A DNA stretch of 64,000 nt, taken from the NCBI GenBank assembly GCA_965207595.1, contig CBDBMW010000010.1:372001-436000 (forward strand), given 5' to 3'. Below are positions 45,436 to 55,217 of the stretch, piece by piece. Position 1 is the first letter of the stretch. Every line of letters begins with the position of its first letter. The notes under the pieces were generated by a model, which saw only the letters and a list, made by a program, of their open reading frames with translations, made no database searches and was not told the DNA's origin. The translations under genes and the position numbers were made by a program. Source of the DNA: JAGWAJ01 sp026707615 (GTDB lineage Bacteria > Acidobacteriota > Vicinamibacteria > Vicinamibacterales > UBA8438).

Positions 45436-46593
45436 ATGGCACGCTCCCCGGACGTCCTCGTGATCGGTGCCGGCTCGTTCGGCGCCTGGACGGCGTGGCA
45501 CCTGCGCCGGGAAGGCCGTTCGGTCACCCTCGTGGATGCGTTCGGCGCCGGTCATTCGAGGGCCAGCTCGGGCGGCGAGTCGCGCATCATCCGCCGCGGC
45601 TACGGCGACCGCGCGCTCTACTCGCGCTGGGCGCACGCAGCGCTGCCGCGGTGGAGGGAGCTGCTGGCGGAGGCCGGGCGGCCGGAGCTGTTTCGCGAAA
45701 CGGGCGTCCTCTGGCTCGGCCGCGACGACGATCCCCACGTCGCGGGCTCCGCCCGCACCCTCGCGACGCTGGGCGTGGAGACCGAGCCCCTCACCCCCGC
45801 GGAGATCCGGGCCCGGTTCCCGCAGCTCGACCTCGCCGGCATCACCCACGGCGTGCTCGAGCCCCGGAGCGGCGTCCTGCTCGCGCGGCGGGCGGTGCGC
45901 GCGGTGGTCGACGAGGCGCGGCGGCACGGCGTCGACTACCGTCGCGCGCTCGTCGATCCGAGCGGCATCGAGCCTCTCACCGGCGCGGCCGGGGTGCGCC
46001 TCGGCGATGGAACGCGCCTGACGGCGGGATCGCTCGTCTTCGCCTGCGGGCCCTGGCTGCCGCGGCTCTTCCCGGAGCTCCTCGGCCCGCTCGTCCGCAC
46101 GACGCGCCAGGAGGTCTTCTTCTTCGGAACGCCGGCCGGGGACCGCCGCTTCGCACCGCCGGCCCTGCCGGCCTGGATCGACTTCCCCGGCGGCGCCTAC
46201 GGGCTGCCGGACATCGAGGGCCGCGGCGTCAAGGTCGCGCTGACCGCGCTCGGACCGCCCTTCGATCCCGACCGCGGCGACCGCGTTCCGTCCCCGGCGG
46301 GCATCGCCGCGGCCCGGGAGGTCGCCCGGGCGCGGCTGCCGGGGCTCGGGGAGGCACCGCTCGTCGAGGCGCGGGTCTGCCAGTACGCCAACACCCCGAG
46401 CGGCGATCTCCTCGTGGACCGCCATCCGGCGCATGCGGACGTGTGGCTGGCGGGCGGTGGGTCGGGACACGGCTTCAAGCTCGGCCCGGCCGTCGGGGCC
46501 TACGTCGCGGAGCGGCTCGCCGGCCGCGGCGCGCCCGAGCCCCTGGTCGCCCTCGCCGCGCACCGGGCCGGACGGGAGCGCGCCGTGCTGTGA
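45436..46593 (+). CDS. FAD-dependent amine oxidase of the sarcosine / N-methyltryptophan oxidase family
   Basis: A 385-residue flavoenzyme. The FAD Rossmann motif is VLVIGAGSFGAWTAWHL; SSGGESRIIRRGYGD and GGGSGHGFKLGPAVG are family signatures; C in EARVCQYANTPSGDLLVDRHP (start of the block) matches the cysteine that binds FAD covalently in monomeric sarcosine oxidase. It oxidises a secondary N-methyl amine to an imine, releasing hydrogen peroxide; the exact substrate is unknown. It starts at ATG 45436, downstream of repeat elements. Confidence 0.88.
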   Translation: MARSPDVLVIGAGSFGAWTAWHLRREGRSVTLVDAFGAGHSRASSGGESRIIRRGYGDRALYSRWAHAALPRWRELLAEAGRPELFRETGVLWLGRDDDPHVAGSARTLATLGVETEPLTPAEIRARFPQLDLAGITHGVLEPRSGVLLARRAVRAVVDEARRHGVDYRRALVDPSGIEPLTGAAGVRLGDGTRLTAGSLVFACGPWLPRLFPELLGPLVRTTRQEVFFFGTPAGDRRFAPPALPAWIDFPGGAYGLPDIEGRGVKVALTALGPPFDPDRGDRVPSPAGIAAAREVARARLPGLGEAPLVEARVCQYANTPSGDLLVDRHPAHADVWLAGGGSGHGFKLGPAVGAYVAERLAGRGAPEPLVALAAHRAGRERAVL

Positions 46594-46686
46594 CGCGAGC
46601 GGGCGTGGGTATCTGCGCACGGGCTCTGACGGGTCGCCGGCCGACGCGGCGGCGCAGGCGACGGCTGGACCTCGCGTCGTTCCGCG

Positions 46687-47328
46687 TTACCGAGCCGTGG
46701 GCTGCGCGGCGCCCCCCGCTTCCGCATGAGCCGGCCGGCCCTGCCCGATGAACCGCCGCAGCGCGCGCGCCCCGAGCAGGACGGCCAGAATCGCGGCATA
46801 GATGAGCGGCTCGACGAGGTCGATCTTGACCAGCCACAGGAAGTGCACGACGGCGGCCGCTGCGCTCACGTAGACCAGGCGGTGCAGCGCGGTCCAGCGG
46901 CGGCCGAGCCGCCGGATCCAGCCCCGCGTCGACGTCACGGCGAGCGGGATCATCAGGACGAAGCCCACGAACCCGGCCGTCACGTACCTGCGCTCGGCCA
47001 CGTCATCGAGGATGAGCAGCAGGTCGAAGAAGTGATCGAAGACGAGGTAGGTCGAGAAGTGCAGCGTCGCGTAGAAGAAGGCGAACAGGCCGAGCATCCG
47101 CCGGAAGCGGATGACGGGCTGCCAGCCGGCCAGCCGGCGAATCGGCGTGACGGCCAGCGTCGCGAGGAGCAGCCGGAGCGCCCAGTTGCCCGTCCGGTGG
47201 GTGATGTCCTCGATCGGGTTGACGCCGAGGCCGCCGGTGAAGGCGTCCCAGCCGAGCAGCAGCGCCGGCGTCAGGCAGGCAAGGAATACGAACGGCTTCG
47301 CGCGACGAACCACTGACCCTGTTGCCAT
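46687..47328 (-). CDS. msrQ: Heme-binding membrane subunit MsrQ
   Basis: A 213-residue inner-membrane b-type cytochrome (YedZ family) with about six helices. THRTGNWALRLLLATLAVTP, RRMLGLFAFFYATLHFSTY and ALHRLVYVSAAAAVVHFLW hold the conserved heme histidines. It passes electrons from the quinone pool or flavin to MsrP for repair of oxidised methionine in the periplasm. It lies 69 bp after msrP on the same strand. Confidence 0.93.
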   Translation of the reverse strand: MATGSVVRRAKPFVFLACLTPALLLGWDAFTGGLGVNPIEDITHRTGNWALRLLLATLAVTPIRRLAGWQPVIRFRRMLGLFAFFYATLHFSTYLVFDHFFDLLLILDDVAERRYVTAGFVGFVLMIPLAVTSTRGWIRRLGRRWTALHRLVYVSAAAAVVHFLWLVKIDLVEPLIYAAILAVLLGARALRRFIGQGRPAHAEAGGAAQPTAR

Positions 47329-47397
47329 CCTTCGCGACCCGTGCGGCGGGACCGGTCCGCCCTCGGCCCGGCGGTTGCGGCCGGCCCTGCCGACGGC

Positions 47398-48354
<957 letters not shown>

Positions 48355-48394
48355 TCGACTTTCCTCTGTTCGTGGACCGAGGCCGCGGAACCGA

Positions 48395-49723
48395 TCACGA
48401 CCGCCGACTCGATGGTCGCCCCGCGGGGCCGCGCTTGTCAATAGGCGCCGCGCCACGCGCGGGGAGGCAGATCCACGCCGCCACGGCCGCCACGAGCCCG
48501 TACTCGACCGGCTCCACCCACGCGGGCAGGAACCAGCCCTGCCCGGCGAGTTGCCGCGTCCACACGAGATACGTGAGCGGCACCGCCAGCGTCCAGGCGG
48601 CGAGGGGCGCGACGGCCCGCGAGATCAGGAACGGCGTCGTCCACAGCAGGTACCACGGATAGACGGCCGGGAGGAACGCCACGGTGGCCCCGAGAGGCCA
48701 CGCCCAGGCGGCCGGGTCGTCCCGCGCCAGCCGCCGGCGCGCCGCCACGGCCACGGCCAGACCGGCCCCGATCGCCGCCGCGACGGCGCCGGGCACCCCG
48801 ATCCAGGACGCGAGCCCGCGGAACAGCGGACCGTTGAAGCGCCACCCGGCCGCGTAGGTGGCCAGCGACCCGATGGGGAGCAGGCCGTCGGGCTGCACGA
48901 ACGGCAGGTAGAGGAGGGCCACGGCGGCTCCGGCCAGCGCGGCGTGCCGGAGACGGACCCGCCGCCACAGCAGCGGCAACAGCACCAGGGGCAGGAACTT
49001 CACCGCCACGGCTCCGGCGACGGCCAGCGCCGCGGCCAGCGAGCGGCGGCGCGCCAGCGCCAGCGCGCCCGCCACGACGAGCATCGTGCCGACCACGTCG
49101 ACGTGGGCCCCGGCCGCCGACTCGAGGACCACGAGGGGGTGCCAGCCGTAGGCGAGCGTCCACCAGGAGCTCCGCCCCGTCGCGACCAGCCAGCGCCACA
49201 CCAGCGCCAGCGTCAGCAGGTCGCAGAGGACGACGGCGGCCACCATCGCGGCCACCGAGTCGTCGAACGCGGTCACGGCCAGGAAGAAGCGCTGGGCCAG
49301 CGGAGGGTAGATCGACGGCAGGACGGCGCTGGTCGGGTCGATTCGCCGCGTGGCCGCGGTATGCAGGCCGGCCAGGGCCGGATCCTCCGGCACCGTCTCG
49401 TAGGGGCTCAGCCCGAACTGCTGGACGCGGCCGTCCCAGAGGTAGCGGTACACGTCGTCGGAGACCAGCGGCGCCCCGCCGGCCACCACGATGCGGGCGG
49501 CCACGCCGACGGCGACGCACGCCGCGAGGGAGCCTCGTCCGGCCGGCGGACCGTGCCGCACGATCCCGAGGGCAGCGACGTACGCGCCCGCCGCCACGAT
49601 CATCAGGGAGACGAAGAGACCCGCTTCCTCCCGTGCCTCGAGGCGGCTCGCCGCCGCGAGGGCGCCGGCCAGCGTGACGCCGCACGCCAGCAGCGGCAGG
49701 AAGGGGCCCGTGCGCTCCGTCAT
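48395..49723 (-). CDS. GT-C type membrane glycosyltransferase
   Basis: A 442-residue protein with about ten membrane helices. VSDDVYRYLWDGRVQQFGLS and the downstream PSIYPPLAQRFF are typical of polyprenol-phosphate-sugar-dependent mannosyltransferases (GT87/DUF2029-like). It would transfer a sugar on the periplasmic face to a lipid or glycan; the sugar is unknown. Its ATG overlaps the stop of the preceding glycosyltransferase by 4 bp, so the two act together. Confidence 0.8.
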   Translation of the reverse strand: MTERTGPFLPLLACGVTLAGALAAASRLEAREEAGLFVSLMIVAAGAYVAALGIVRHGPPAGRGSLAACVAVGVAARIVVAGGAPLVSDDVYRYLWDGRVQQFGLSPYETVPEDPALAGLHTAATRRIDPTSAVLPSIYPPLAQRFFLAVTAFDDSVAAMVAAVVLCDLLTLALVWRWLVATGRSSWWTLAYGWHPLVVLESAAGAHVDVVGTMLVVAGALALARRRSLAAALAVAGAVAVKFLPLVLLPLLWRRVRLRHAALAGAAVALLYLPFVQPDGLLPIGSLATYAAGWRFNGPLFRGLASWIGVPGAVAAAIGAGLAVAVAARRRLARDDPAAWAWPLGATVAFLPAVYPWYLLWTTPFLISRAVAPLAAWTLAVPLTYLVWTRQLAGQGWFLPAWVEPVEYGLVAAVAAWICLPARGAAPIDKRGPAGRPSSRRS

Positions 49724-50481
49724 GCGGCATCCGCCCGGCCGCGCTGCGCCCGCGAGGGACGCCGGCAACGCCGCGCCGCGGGCGTTGGGGGCCCGGACGG
49801 GGAACCGTACCGGCGCGCCAGTCGATGGGGCGGCACGCCGCCGAAGTACAGGGCGACCAGCACCAGATTCCGCAAGCTGCGACGCAGCCAGCCATCGCGC
49901 TCCCAGCGCCGCGCCGAGGTACGGATGGGGAGCGGGGACAGCCGCAGCCTCCCGCGCCGGCGCAGGCGCCGGACGAGGTCGACGTCCTCCATCAGCGGGA
50001 ACGGCCGGTAGCCGCCCAGCGCCTCGAACACGTCGCGGCGCACGAACAGGCCCTGGTCGCCGTAGGGCAGGCCCAGCCACCGTGTCCGCCAGGCCACGCC
50101 CCGCTCGATCAGCCGCGCCGCGGGGCGGTGCGAATCCAGCGTGAAGCGGAACGCCCCGCCCACCGCGCCGCACGACTCCGCCTGCCGCAGCGCGTCGAGC
50201 CACCGCTCGTCGAGCCGGGTGTCGGCGTGCAGGAACAGCAGCCAGCGTCCCGACGCCGCGGCAGCCCCGGCGTTCATCTGGCCGCCCCGCCCCGGCGGGC
50301 TGGCGACCCAGCGCACCGCCGGGTGGCGCGCCTGCAGGCGGGCGAGCGCGCCGTCGCCGGGGTCGCCGTTGGCCACGACGATCTCGACCGCGGCGTCGTC
50401 CGCCCTCCCGGCCAGCGCCGCCAGCAACCCCTCGAGCTGCGCGGAGTCCCTGAGCACCGGGATGACGATCGATACGTGCAC
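49720..50481 (-). CDS. Family 2 glycosyltransferase (TIGR04283-like)
   Basis: A 253-residue soluble GT-A enzyme. SIVIPVLRDSAQLEGLLAAL starts the fold, ASPPGRGGQMNAGAAAASG and LLFLHADTRL (the DxD-type motif) identify the TIGR04283 group, and LPYGDQGLFVRRDVFEALGG and MEDVDLVRRLRRRGRL complete it. I chose GTG 50481 because GGGGAG precedes it. The C-terminus is Arg/Pro-rich and may be disordered. It is the first gene of a two-gene operon. Confidence 0.85.
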   Translation of the reverse strand: MHVSIVIPVLRDSAQLEGLLAALAGRADDAAVEIVVANGDPGDGALARLQARHPAVRWVASPPGRGGQMNAGAAAASGRWLLFLHADTRLDERWLDALRQAESCGAVGGAFRFTLDSHRPAARLIERGVAWRTRWLGLPYGDQGLFVRRDVFEALGGYRPFPLMEDVDLVRRLRRRGRLRLSPLPIRTSARRWERDGWLRRSLRNLVLVALYFGGVPPHRLARRYGSPSGPPTPAARRCRRPSRAQRGRADAA

Positions 50482-50560
50482 GACGCTCCCCTGTTGGCGG
50501 CGCGGCCGCGCGGCCTGCTGTCCGTCCGGAATCGTAGCCCACCCCGGCCAACGCTCCGGG

Positions 50561-50680
50561 GTCCGCCCCGTTCCACGGCGCCGACTCCTGGCCCTCCATG
50601 CGTCGCCGGACGGCTCCGCCCGGTGCCCAACCAGCCCTCCACCCGTCCGCGCCGTTCCCCGGCGCCGACTCCTCCCCCGC
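50561..50680. repeat. Two diverged family B repeat copies
   Basis: GTCCGCCCCGTTCCACGGCG followed by CCGACTCCTGGCC at 50561-50600 recurs at 50645-50680 and matches 45325-45360. They occupy the otherwise empty 253-bp gap between two divergent genes. Confidence 0.55.
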
Positions 50681-50734
50681 CAGGCACCCTGATGGCTCCG
50701 CCTGCCGTGTGCTTCGTTCGCCGCGTGTGCGACC

Positions 50735-51625
50735 ATGGTGGGGAGACGGCTCCGCCCCATGCTCGCTGCCCTCTATGCTGCCGCCCGAAGATCGCCGCTG
50801 ACTCGGCTGGTGCTCGTCGTCGGCCTCGTGGCCGCGGGCGTCGCAGGGCTCCGCGGGGCGGAGCTCCAGCAGGAGACGATCGAGGCGTGGAAGCGTTACG
50901 TCGCCGCCACCGAGCGGCGCATCGCGGCAGAAGTCGAGGACGGCGACCGCTTCCTCGTCCAGGACTTTCTTCCCGACGCGGAGCGGCTGCGCGCCGCGCT
51001 GCTGGCCGGCGAGCCGGTCATCGATCGGATGGACACGCGGGACGCGCAGGGCGAGAGGCTCGACGTGCCCAAGGGCCGGATTCACCACTGGCGGGGCGCC
51101 ATCCTGGTGCCCAACGCGACCGTCGACCACGTGGTCGACAGCCTCCAGCACACGATGCCCGCGGAGGAGCTCCAGAGCGACGTCGTCGAGTCGGCCGTCC
51201 TGTGGCGCGAGGGCAATCGGCTGCGGACGTTCCTCAAGCTGAACCGCAGGTCGGTGGTGAACATGCACTACAACACCGAGCACGAGGTGGAGTACGTCCG
51301 CCCCGGCGGCGGCCGCGCCTGGAGCCGGAGCCGCTCCCTGCGGATCGCGGAGCTGGAGGGCTTCGGGACGCCCGAGGAACGCGAGAAGCCGGTCGGGGAC
51401 GACCGCGGCTTCCTGTGGCGGCTGAACGTCTACTGGCGCTACGAGGAGGTGGCCGAGGGCGTGCTGATGGAGTGCGAGATCGTCACCCTCAGCCGCTCCA
51501 TTCCGTTCCTGATGCGCTGGATGGTCGCGCCGATCGTCAATCGGGAAGGGCGCGCCGCGATGCTGAACATGCTGCGAGCGATGCGGACCCGGCTCGATCC
51601 CGGCCCGGTGGCCGACGGGCCGTGA
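50735..51625 (+). CDS. Secreted or membrane-anchored protein of unknown function
   Basis: A 296-residue protein with an N-terminal hydrophobic helix (LTRLVLVVGLVAAGVAGLRG) that may be a signal peptide or anchor. The remainder is soluble and carries LVQDFLPDAERLRAALLAGE, KGRIHHWRGAILVPNATVDH and YWRYEEVAEGVLMECEIVTL. It looks like an all-alpha-beta fold with START-like traits, but I recognise no family and assign no function. No ribosome-binding site precedes ATG 50735; an ATG at 50759 is an alternative. Confidence 0.65.
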   Translation: MVGRRLRPMLAALYAAARRSPLTRLVLVVGLVAAGVAGLRGAELQQETIEAWKRYVAATERRIAAEVEDGDRFLVQDFLPDAERLRAALLAGEPVIDRMDTRDAQGERLDVPKGRIHHWRGAILVPNATVDHVVDSLQHTMPAEELQSDVVESAVLWREGNRLRTFLKLNRRSVVNMHYNTEHEVEYVRPGGGRAWSRSRSLRIAELEGFGTPEEREKPVGDDRGFLWRLNVYWRYEEVAEGVLMECEIVTLSRSIPFLMRWMVAPIVNREGRAAMLNMLRAMRTRLDPGPVADGP

Positions 51626-51640
51626 GCGGGCGCGGTCGGC

Positions 51641-52366
51641 CTACCTTTCGCCGGGGCTCGGCTCCGGCTCGGGCAGCCCCAGGAAGCGGGCGGTCAGCTC
51701 CCAGAGCGAACCGGGCTCGGCCGTGAGCCGATGGTCGTCGTCCAGCAGGATCAGCCTGACGTGAGGCCGCGCCGCCGCGAACCGCGCCACCATGGCGGGA
51801 TCGACGACGTCGTCGCGGCTCCCCTGCAGGATCAGCGTCGGCAACGCGCGCCGCACGGCGAACGAGTCGTAGCGCTGCGCGTCCCGGAACAGCTCGTAGT
51901 GCACGCGGCAGCGTTCGCCGGAGGCGTGGTGCGTCGTCTCCCACCACCCTTCGTCGCGCCAGCGGGCCATCCCCTCCGCGCCGAGGTCGCCGACCGGCCG
52001 ACGCCCGAAGTCGAGCGCCGGCGCCAGCAGGACCAGCCGCTCCACCGGGTGCGGCCCGGCCGGCGCCGCCTCGGCGACGTGCAGGGCCACGAACGCGCCG
52101 AGGCTCGATCCGATCAGCACGACCGGGCCCGGAGGCAGGCCGGCGACGGTGCGGGCGACCTGCGCGACCATGCGGGTCGTGGTGAGCGTGGAGAAATCCG
52201 GCCGGTTGAGGTCCGGACAGTGCAGCTCGTTGCCGTGCGCGGCGAGCCGCTCGCGGAACAGCCCCGCCTTGGAGGAAGCCGGAGAGGACGCGAAGCCGTG
52301 CAGATAGAGGAAGTGCGGGGTCGCGGCGCGGTCGGCTCCACCCCCTCCGCCCGAGGGACCGGCCAT
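51641..52366 (-). CDS. YqiA/YcfP-like alpha/beta hydrolase
   Basis: A 241-residue cytosolic esterase-like protein. FLYLHGFASSPASSKA starts the fold, the nucleophile elbow is GSSLGAFVALH, the acid lies in GSRDDVVDP and the histidine in DDDHRL. This resembles the UPF0227 esterases acting on short acyl esters. Starts of this gene and the next (52384) are only 17 bp apart and divergent. Confidence 0.8.
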   Translation of the reverse strand: MAGPSGGGGGADRAATPHFLYLHGFASSPASSKAGLFRERLAAHGNELHCPDLNRPDFSTLTTTRMVAQVARTVAGLPPGPVVLIGSSLGAFVALHVAEAAPAGPHPVERLVLLAPALDFGRRPVGDLGAEGMARWRDEGWWETTHHASGERCRVHYELFRDAQRYDSFAVRRALPTLILQGSRDDVVDPAMVARFAAARPHVRLILLDDDHRLTAEPGSLWELTARFLGLPEPEPSPGER

Positions 52367-52383
52367 CGTCGCGCCAGCCTACC

Positions 52384-53337
52384 ATGAGCCGGCGCATCGA
52401 GACGCACGCCGTTCACGCCAACGGGCTGACCTTCGAGGTCGATACGTGCGGGGTCGGGGACCGGCTCGCGCTCTGCCTGCACGGCTTCCCGGAGCTGGCG
52501 TTCTCGTGGCGCCACCAGCTCCCGCTGCTCGCGCGCCTGGGCTACCGGGTCTGGGCGCCGAACCTCAGGGGTTACGGCAGAACGTCGCGACCCGCCTCGG
52601 CCGCCGACTACGCGCTGCCGCACCTGGTGGCCGACGTCGCCGGGCTGATCGACGCCGCGGGAGCGCGGCGGGCCCTGTTGATCGGACACGACTGGGGCGG
52701 GGCCATCGCCTGGCACGCCGCCCTCCGGCACCCGCAGCGCCTCGAGCGCCTGATCGTCCTGAACATGCCGCATCCCGCCTGCTTTCTGGACGGGCTCGCC
52801 GGCTGGCGCCAGCGGCTGCGGTCCTGGTACATCGCCGCGTTCCGGGTCCCCTGGCTGCCCGAACGGCTGCTCGCGGCCGGCCACGGCTGGCTGGCCGCGG
52901 AGGCGATGGCCGCCACCGCGTCCGACCGGTCCCGCTTCCCGCCCGCGGTGCTCGGCGTCTACCGCGACGCGGCGTCGCGCCCGGGCGCGATGAAGGCGAT
53001 GATCGACTCCTACCGGGCCCTGCCGCTCGCGGGCCCGCCGCCCGACGCCGTGGCCGCGCTCCGGGAGCCGATCGAGATCCCGACGCTGATGATCTGGGGC
53101 GAGGACGACTTCGCGCTCGGCCGGGAGCTGCTGCGGGGCACCCGCGCGTTCGTTCCGAACCTGGTCCTCAGGACGCTCCCCGGCATCTCCCACTGGGTGC
53201 AGCAGGAGGCGCCGGAGACCGTGAACGCCCTGATCGCGGCCTGGTTGACGGACCGCCCCGTCCCCGTTCCGCTGGCGGGCGCCCGCGTGCCGGGAGCGTG
53301 GGGCCCCGGCGGCGAGCCCGGGGTCTCCCCCGCCTGA
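52384..53337 (+). CDS. Epoxide-hydrolase-like alpha/beta hydrolase
   Basis: A 317-residue hydrolase. CLHGFPELAFSWRHQ is the oxyanion region; the nucleophile is Asp in GHDWGGAIAWH, as in epoxide hydrolases and haloalkane dehalogenases; the acid lies in IWGEDDFAL and the catalytic His in ISHWVQQEAPE. A cap domain occupies residues about 140-210. The C-terminal 20 residues are Gly/Pro-rich and probably disordered. The actual epoxide is unknown. Confidence 0.85.
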   Translation: MSRRIETHAVHANGLTFEVDTCGVGDRLALCLHGFPELAFSWRHQLPLLARLGYRVWAPNLRGYGRTSRPASAADYALPHLVADVAGLIDAAGARRALLIGHDWGGAIAWHAALRHPQRLERLIVLNMPHPACFLDGLAGWRQRLRSWYIAAFRVPWLPERLLAAGHGWLAAEAMAATASDRSRFPPAVLGVYRDAASRPGAMKAMIDSYRALPLAGPPPDAVAALREPIEIPTLMIWGEDDFALGRELLRGTRAFVPNLVLRTLPGISHWVQQEAPETVNALIAAWLTDRPVPVPLAGARVPGAWGPGGEPGVSPA

Positions 53338-53386
53338 GCCCGCGCCGCCGCGTCGGTTGGGTACTCTCCGCGGCTTGGGGGGACAG

Positions 53387-53620
53387 ATGGATCGAGGCCT
53401 GATCGTATTTGCTGCTGGCGATCCTCCTGGTACTGGGCGTCGTTGTGTATCAGCAGGGCAACGCATCGAGGCGCTGGAGGCGCAGCAGGCCGTCAACCTG
53501 GACAGCATCGAGTGCATCGACCAGCGCGTCGATAATGCGGGAGCCCGTCAGGACGCCGCCGAACGCGACGTCACGCTGCCGAAGGAGGTCGCTCGCAGGA
53601 CGCTCGCGGGAGGCCCGTAA
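53387..53620 (+). pseudogene. Small helix-plus-coil protein with two compensating frameshifts
   Basis: The open frame from ATG 53387 (preceded by GGGGGG) reads MDRGLIVF, then a glycine-rich stretch, then the coil QRIEALEAQQAVNLDSIE. Between about 53409 and 53462 a different frame encodes LLAILLVLGVVVYQQGN, an obvious membrane helix. Joining frames restores a 77-residue single-pass membrane protein with a helical tail, so two small indels appear to have occurred, or the sequence has two errors. Confidence 0.55.
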
Positions 53621-53655
53621 GGTCAATCGGGGAGGCGGCCGGCAGCGGGCGCCGC

Positions 53656-53661
53656 TATACT
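53656..53661 (+). promoter_or_regulatory. -10 box (TATACT), leaderless spacing
   Basis: TATACT ends 8 nt before ATG 53670; no ribosome-binding site is present. Confidence 0.45.
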
Positions 53662-53669
53662 CGCGCCCG

Positions 53670-54062
53670 ATGTCGGACTGGTGCGCGGAGCCCCCTCCGG
53701 CGCTCCTGCTGCGCGGCGTCGATCAGTTCAACCGCGGAGAGTTCTTCGAGCAGCACGAGACGCTGGAGGACCTCTGGCGCGCCGAGACGCGCGCCGTGCG
53801 CCGGCTCTACCAGGGCATCCTGCAGATCGGGGTGGCGGCCTACCAGATCCGGCGCCGGAACCACCACGGCGCGATGCACATGCTCACCCGGGGACCCGCC
53901 TACCTGCGGCCGTTCGCGCCGCGCTGCCAGTCGGTCGACGTCGCGGATCTGCTGGCGCAGGCGGGGCGGATGCGGGCCGAGGTCGAGCGCCTGGGGCCGC
54001 ACGGGCTCGACCGCTTCGACTGGTCGCTCGCGCCGCGCGTCCGGCTGATCGCACCCGCGTGA
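53670..54062 (+). CDS. DUF309 protein
   Basis: A 130-residue helical protein of the DUF309 family, recognised by FNRGEFFEQHETLEDLWRAE and YQGILQIGVAAYQIRRRN. The conserved His and Glu in FFEQHETLEDLW may bind a metal, but no function is known. It starts a rightward series of small genes each with its own close -10 box. Confidence 0.85.
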   Translation: MSDWCAEPPPALLLRGVDQFNRGEFFEQHETLEDLWRAETRAVRRLYQGILQIGVAAYQIRRRNHHGAMHMLTRGPAYLRPFAPRCQSVDVADLLAQAGRMRAEVERLGPHGLDRFDWSLAPRVRLIAPA

Positions 54063-54102
54063 GGTCCGGGCGGGCGGCCCCGGCGCCGCGGCTGGAGTGG
54101 TC

Positions 54103-54108
54103 TATACT
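54103..54108 (+). promoter_or_regulatory. -10 box (TATACT), leaderless spacing
   Basis: TATACT ends 8 nt before GTG 54117, without a ribosome-binding site. Confidence 0.45.
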
Positions 54109-54116
54109 CCGCCGTC

Positions 54117-54806
54117 GTGCCCGCCCCGAAGTTCTCGGCCGAAACGCTGACGTTCCTGCGCGAGCTCAAGCTGAACAACGACCGCGACTGGTTCCGCGAG
54201 CACCGCGAGACCTACGAAACGCACGTGCGGGCCCCGATGCTGGCGGTGATCGAGCAGCTCGCGACCGATCTGCCGGCGTTCGCACCCGATCTGGTGGCCT
54301 CGACCCGGACCTCGATGTACCGCATCCACCGCGACACCCGGTTCTCGGCCGACAAGTCGCCCTACAAGACCTGGGTCGCGGCCATCTTCCCCCTGCGGGG
54401 CGGCGGGCGCCACGAGGGGGCGGGCCTGTACGTCCACGTCTCCGGAGACCACGTCATGATCGGCGGCGGGGTCTACGCCCCGACGCCGCAGCACCTGCAG
54501 CGCCTGCGAGAGCACATCGCCGCCGACCCCGGCCGCCTGGCGGCGATCCTGGCCGCGCCGGGGTTTCGCCGCAGCTTCGGCGAACTGGGTGGCGAGCAGC
54601 TCAAGCGCGTCCCGCGCGGCTTCGCCGCCGACCACCCGGCCGCCGACTACCTGCGCCACAAGCAGTTCCTGGCCGGGTGCAACCGCCCGCCCGAGTTCGC
54701 TACGGGACCGCGCTTCTACAGCTCGCTGCTGCGCCTGTTCCGCCACCTCGGCCCGCTCATCGCGTTCCTGAACGAGCCGCTCGCCGGAAAGCGCTTCGAG
54801 CTCTGA
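54117..54806 (+). CDS. DUF2461 protein
   Basis: A 229-residue protein of the DUF2461 family (TIGR02453): LTFLRELKLNNDRDWFREHR, YRIHRDTRFSADKSPYKT and GGGVYAPTPQHL are hallmark blocks. The biochemical role is unknown. It starts at GTG, with the leaderless-type promoter described at 54103. Confidence 0.88.
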   Translation: MPAPKFSAETLTFLRELKLNNDRDWFREHRETYETHVRAPMLAVIEQLATDLPAFAPDLVASTRTSMYRIHRDTRFSADKSPYKTWVAAIFPLRGGGRHEGAGLYVHVSGDHVMIGGGVYAPTPQHLQRLREHIAADPGRLAAILAAPGFRRSFGELGGEQLKRVPRGFAADHPAADYLRHKQFLAGCNRPPEFATGPRFYSSLLRLFRHLGPLIAFLNEPLAGKRFEL

Positions 54807-54831
54807 TCCGGTCGCTCCGGAGCGCAGTTCG

Positions 54832-54837
54832 TATATT
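54832..54837 (+). promoter_or_regulatory. -10 box (TATATT), leaderless spacing
   Basis: TATATT ends 8 nt before GTG 54846. GGAGG does touch the start codon here, but directly adjacent, too close for a normal ribosome-binding site. Confidence 0.4.
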
Positions 54838-54845
54838 CTCGGAGG

Positions 54846-55217
54846 GTGCTGCGGGAAGCCGCCGACATCCTGTGGCGCGGGCTCCGGCTGCGGTGCCCGT
54901 GCTGCGGCTACGGCCGGCTCTTCCGGTCCGCGTTCCACATGCATGTGCGCTGCTCCGCCTGCGGCGAGCGCTTCGAGCGCGAGCCGGGCCAGTGGTTCGG
55001 GGCGGTCTACATCAACCTCGGCCTGACGCTCGGCGCCGTCGCCCTCGGCGTCCTTCTCACGCGGACCCTCACGTCGCTCACGACGAGCCAGCAGGCGATC
55101 ATCTGGACGCCGTTCGCGGCGCTGGCGCCGTTCTTCTTCCACCGTCTCTCCCAAGGGCTCTGGGTCAGCATCATCTTCCTGGGCGAGGGGCTGTACATCG
55201 CGTGGCCGCACCGGTAG
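54846..55217 (+). CDS. DUF983 membrane protein
   Basis: A 123-residue protein with a four-cysteine zinc-ribbon-like start (CPCCGYGRLF, CSACGERFE) and two membrane helices (LGLTLGAVALGVLLT and a second near the C-terminus). This is DUF983, of unknown function, often near respiratory genes. It overlaps the MFS gene by 16 bp. Confidence 0.85.
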   Translation: MLREAADILWRGLRLRCPCCGYGRLFRSAFHMHVRCSACGERFEREPGQWFGAVYINLGLTLGAVALGVLLTRTLTSLTTSQQAIIWTPFAALAPFFFHRLSQGLWVSIIFLGEGLYIAWPHR

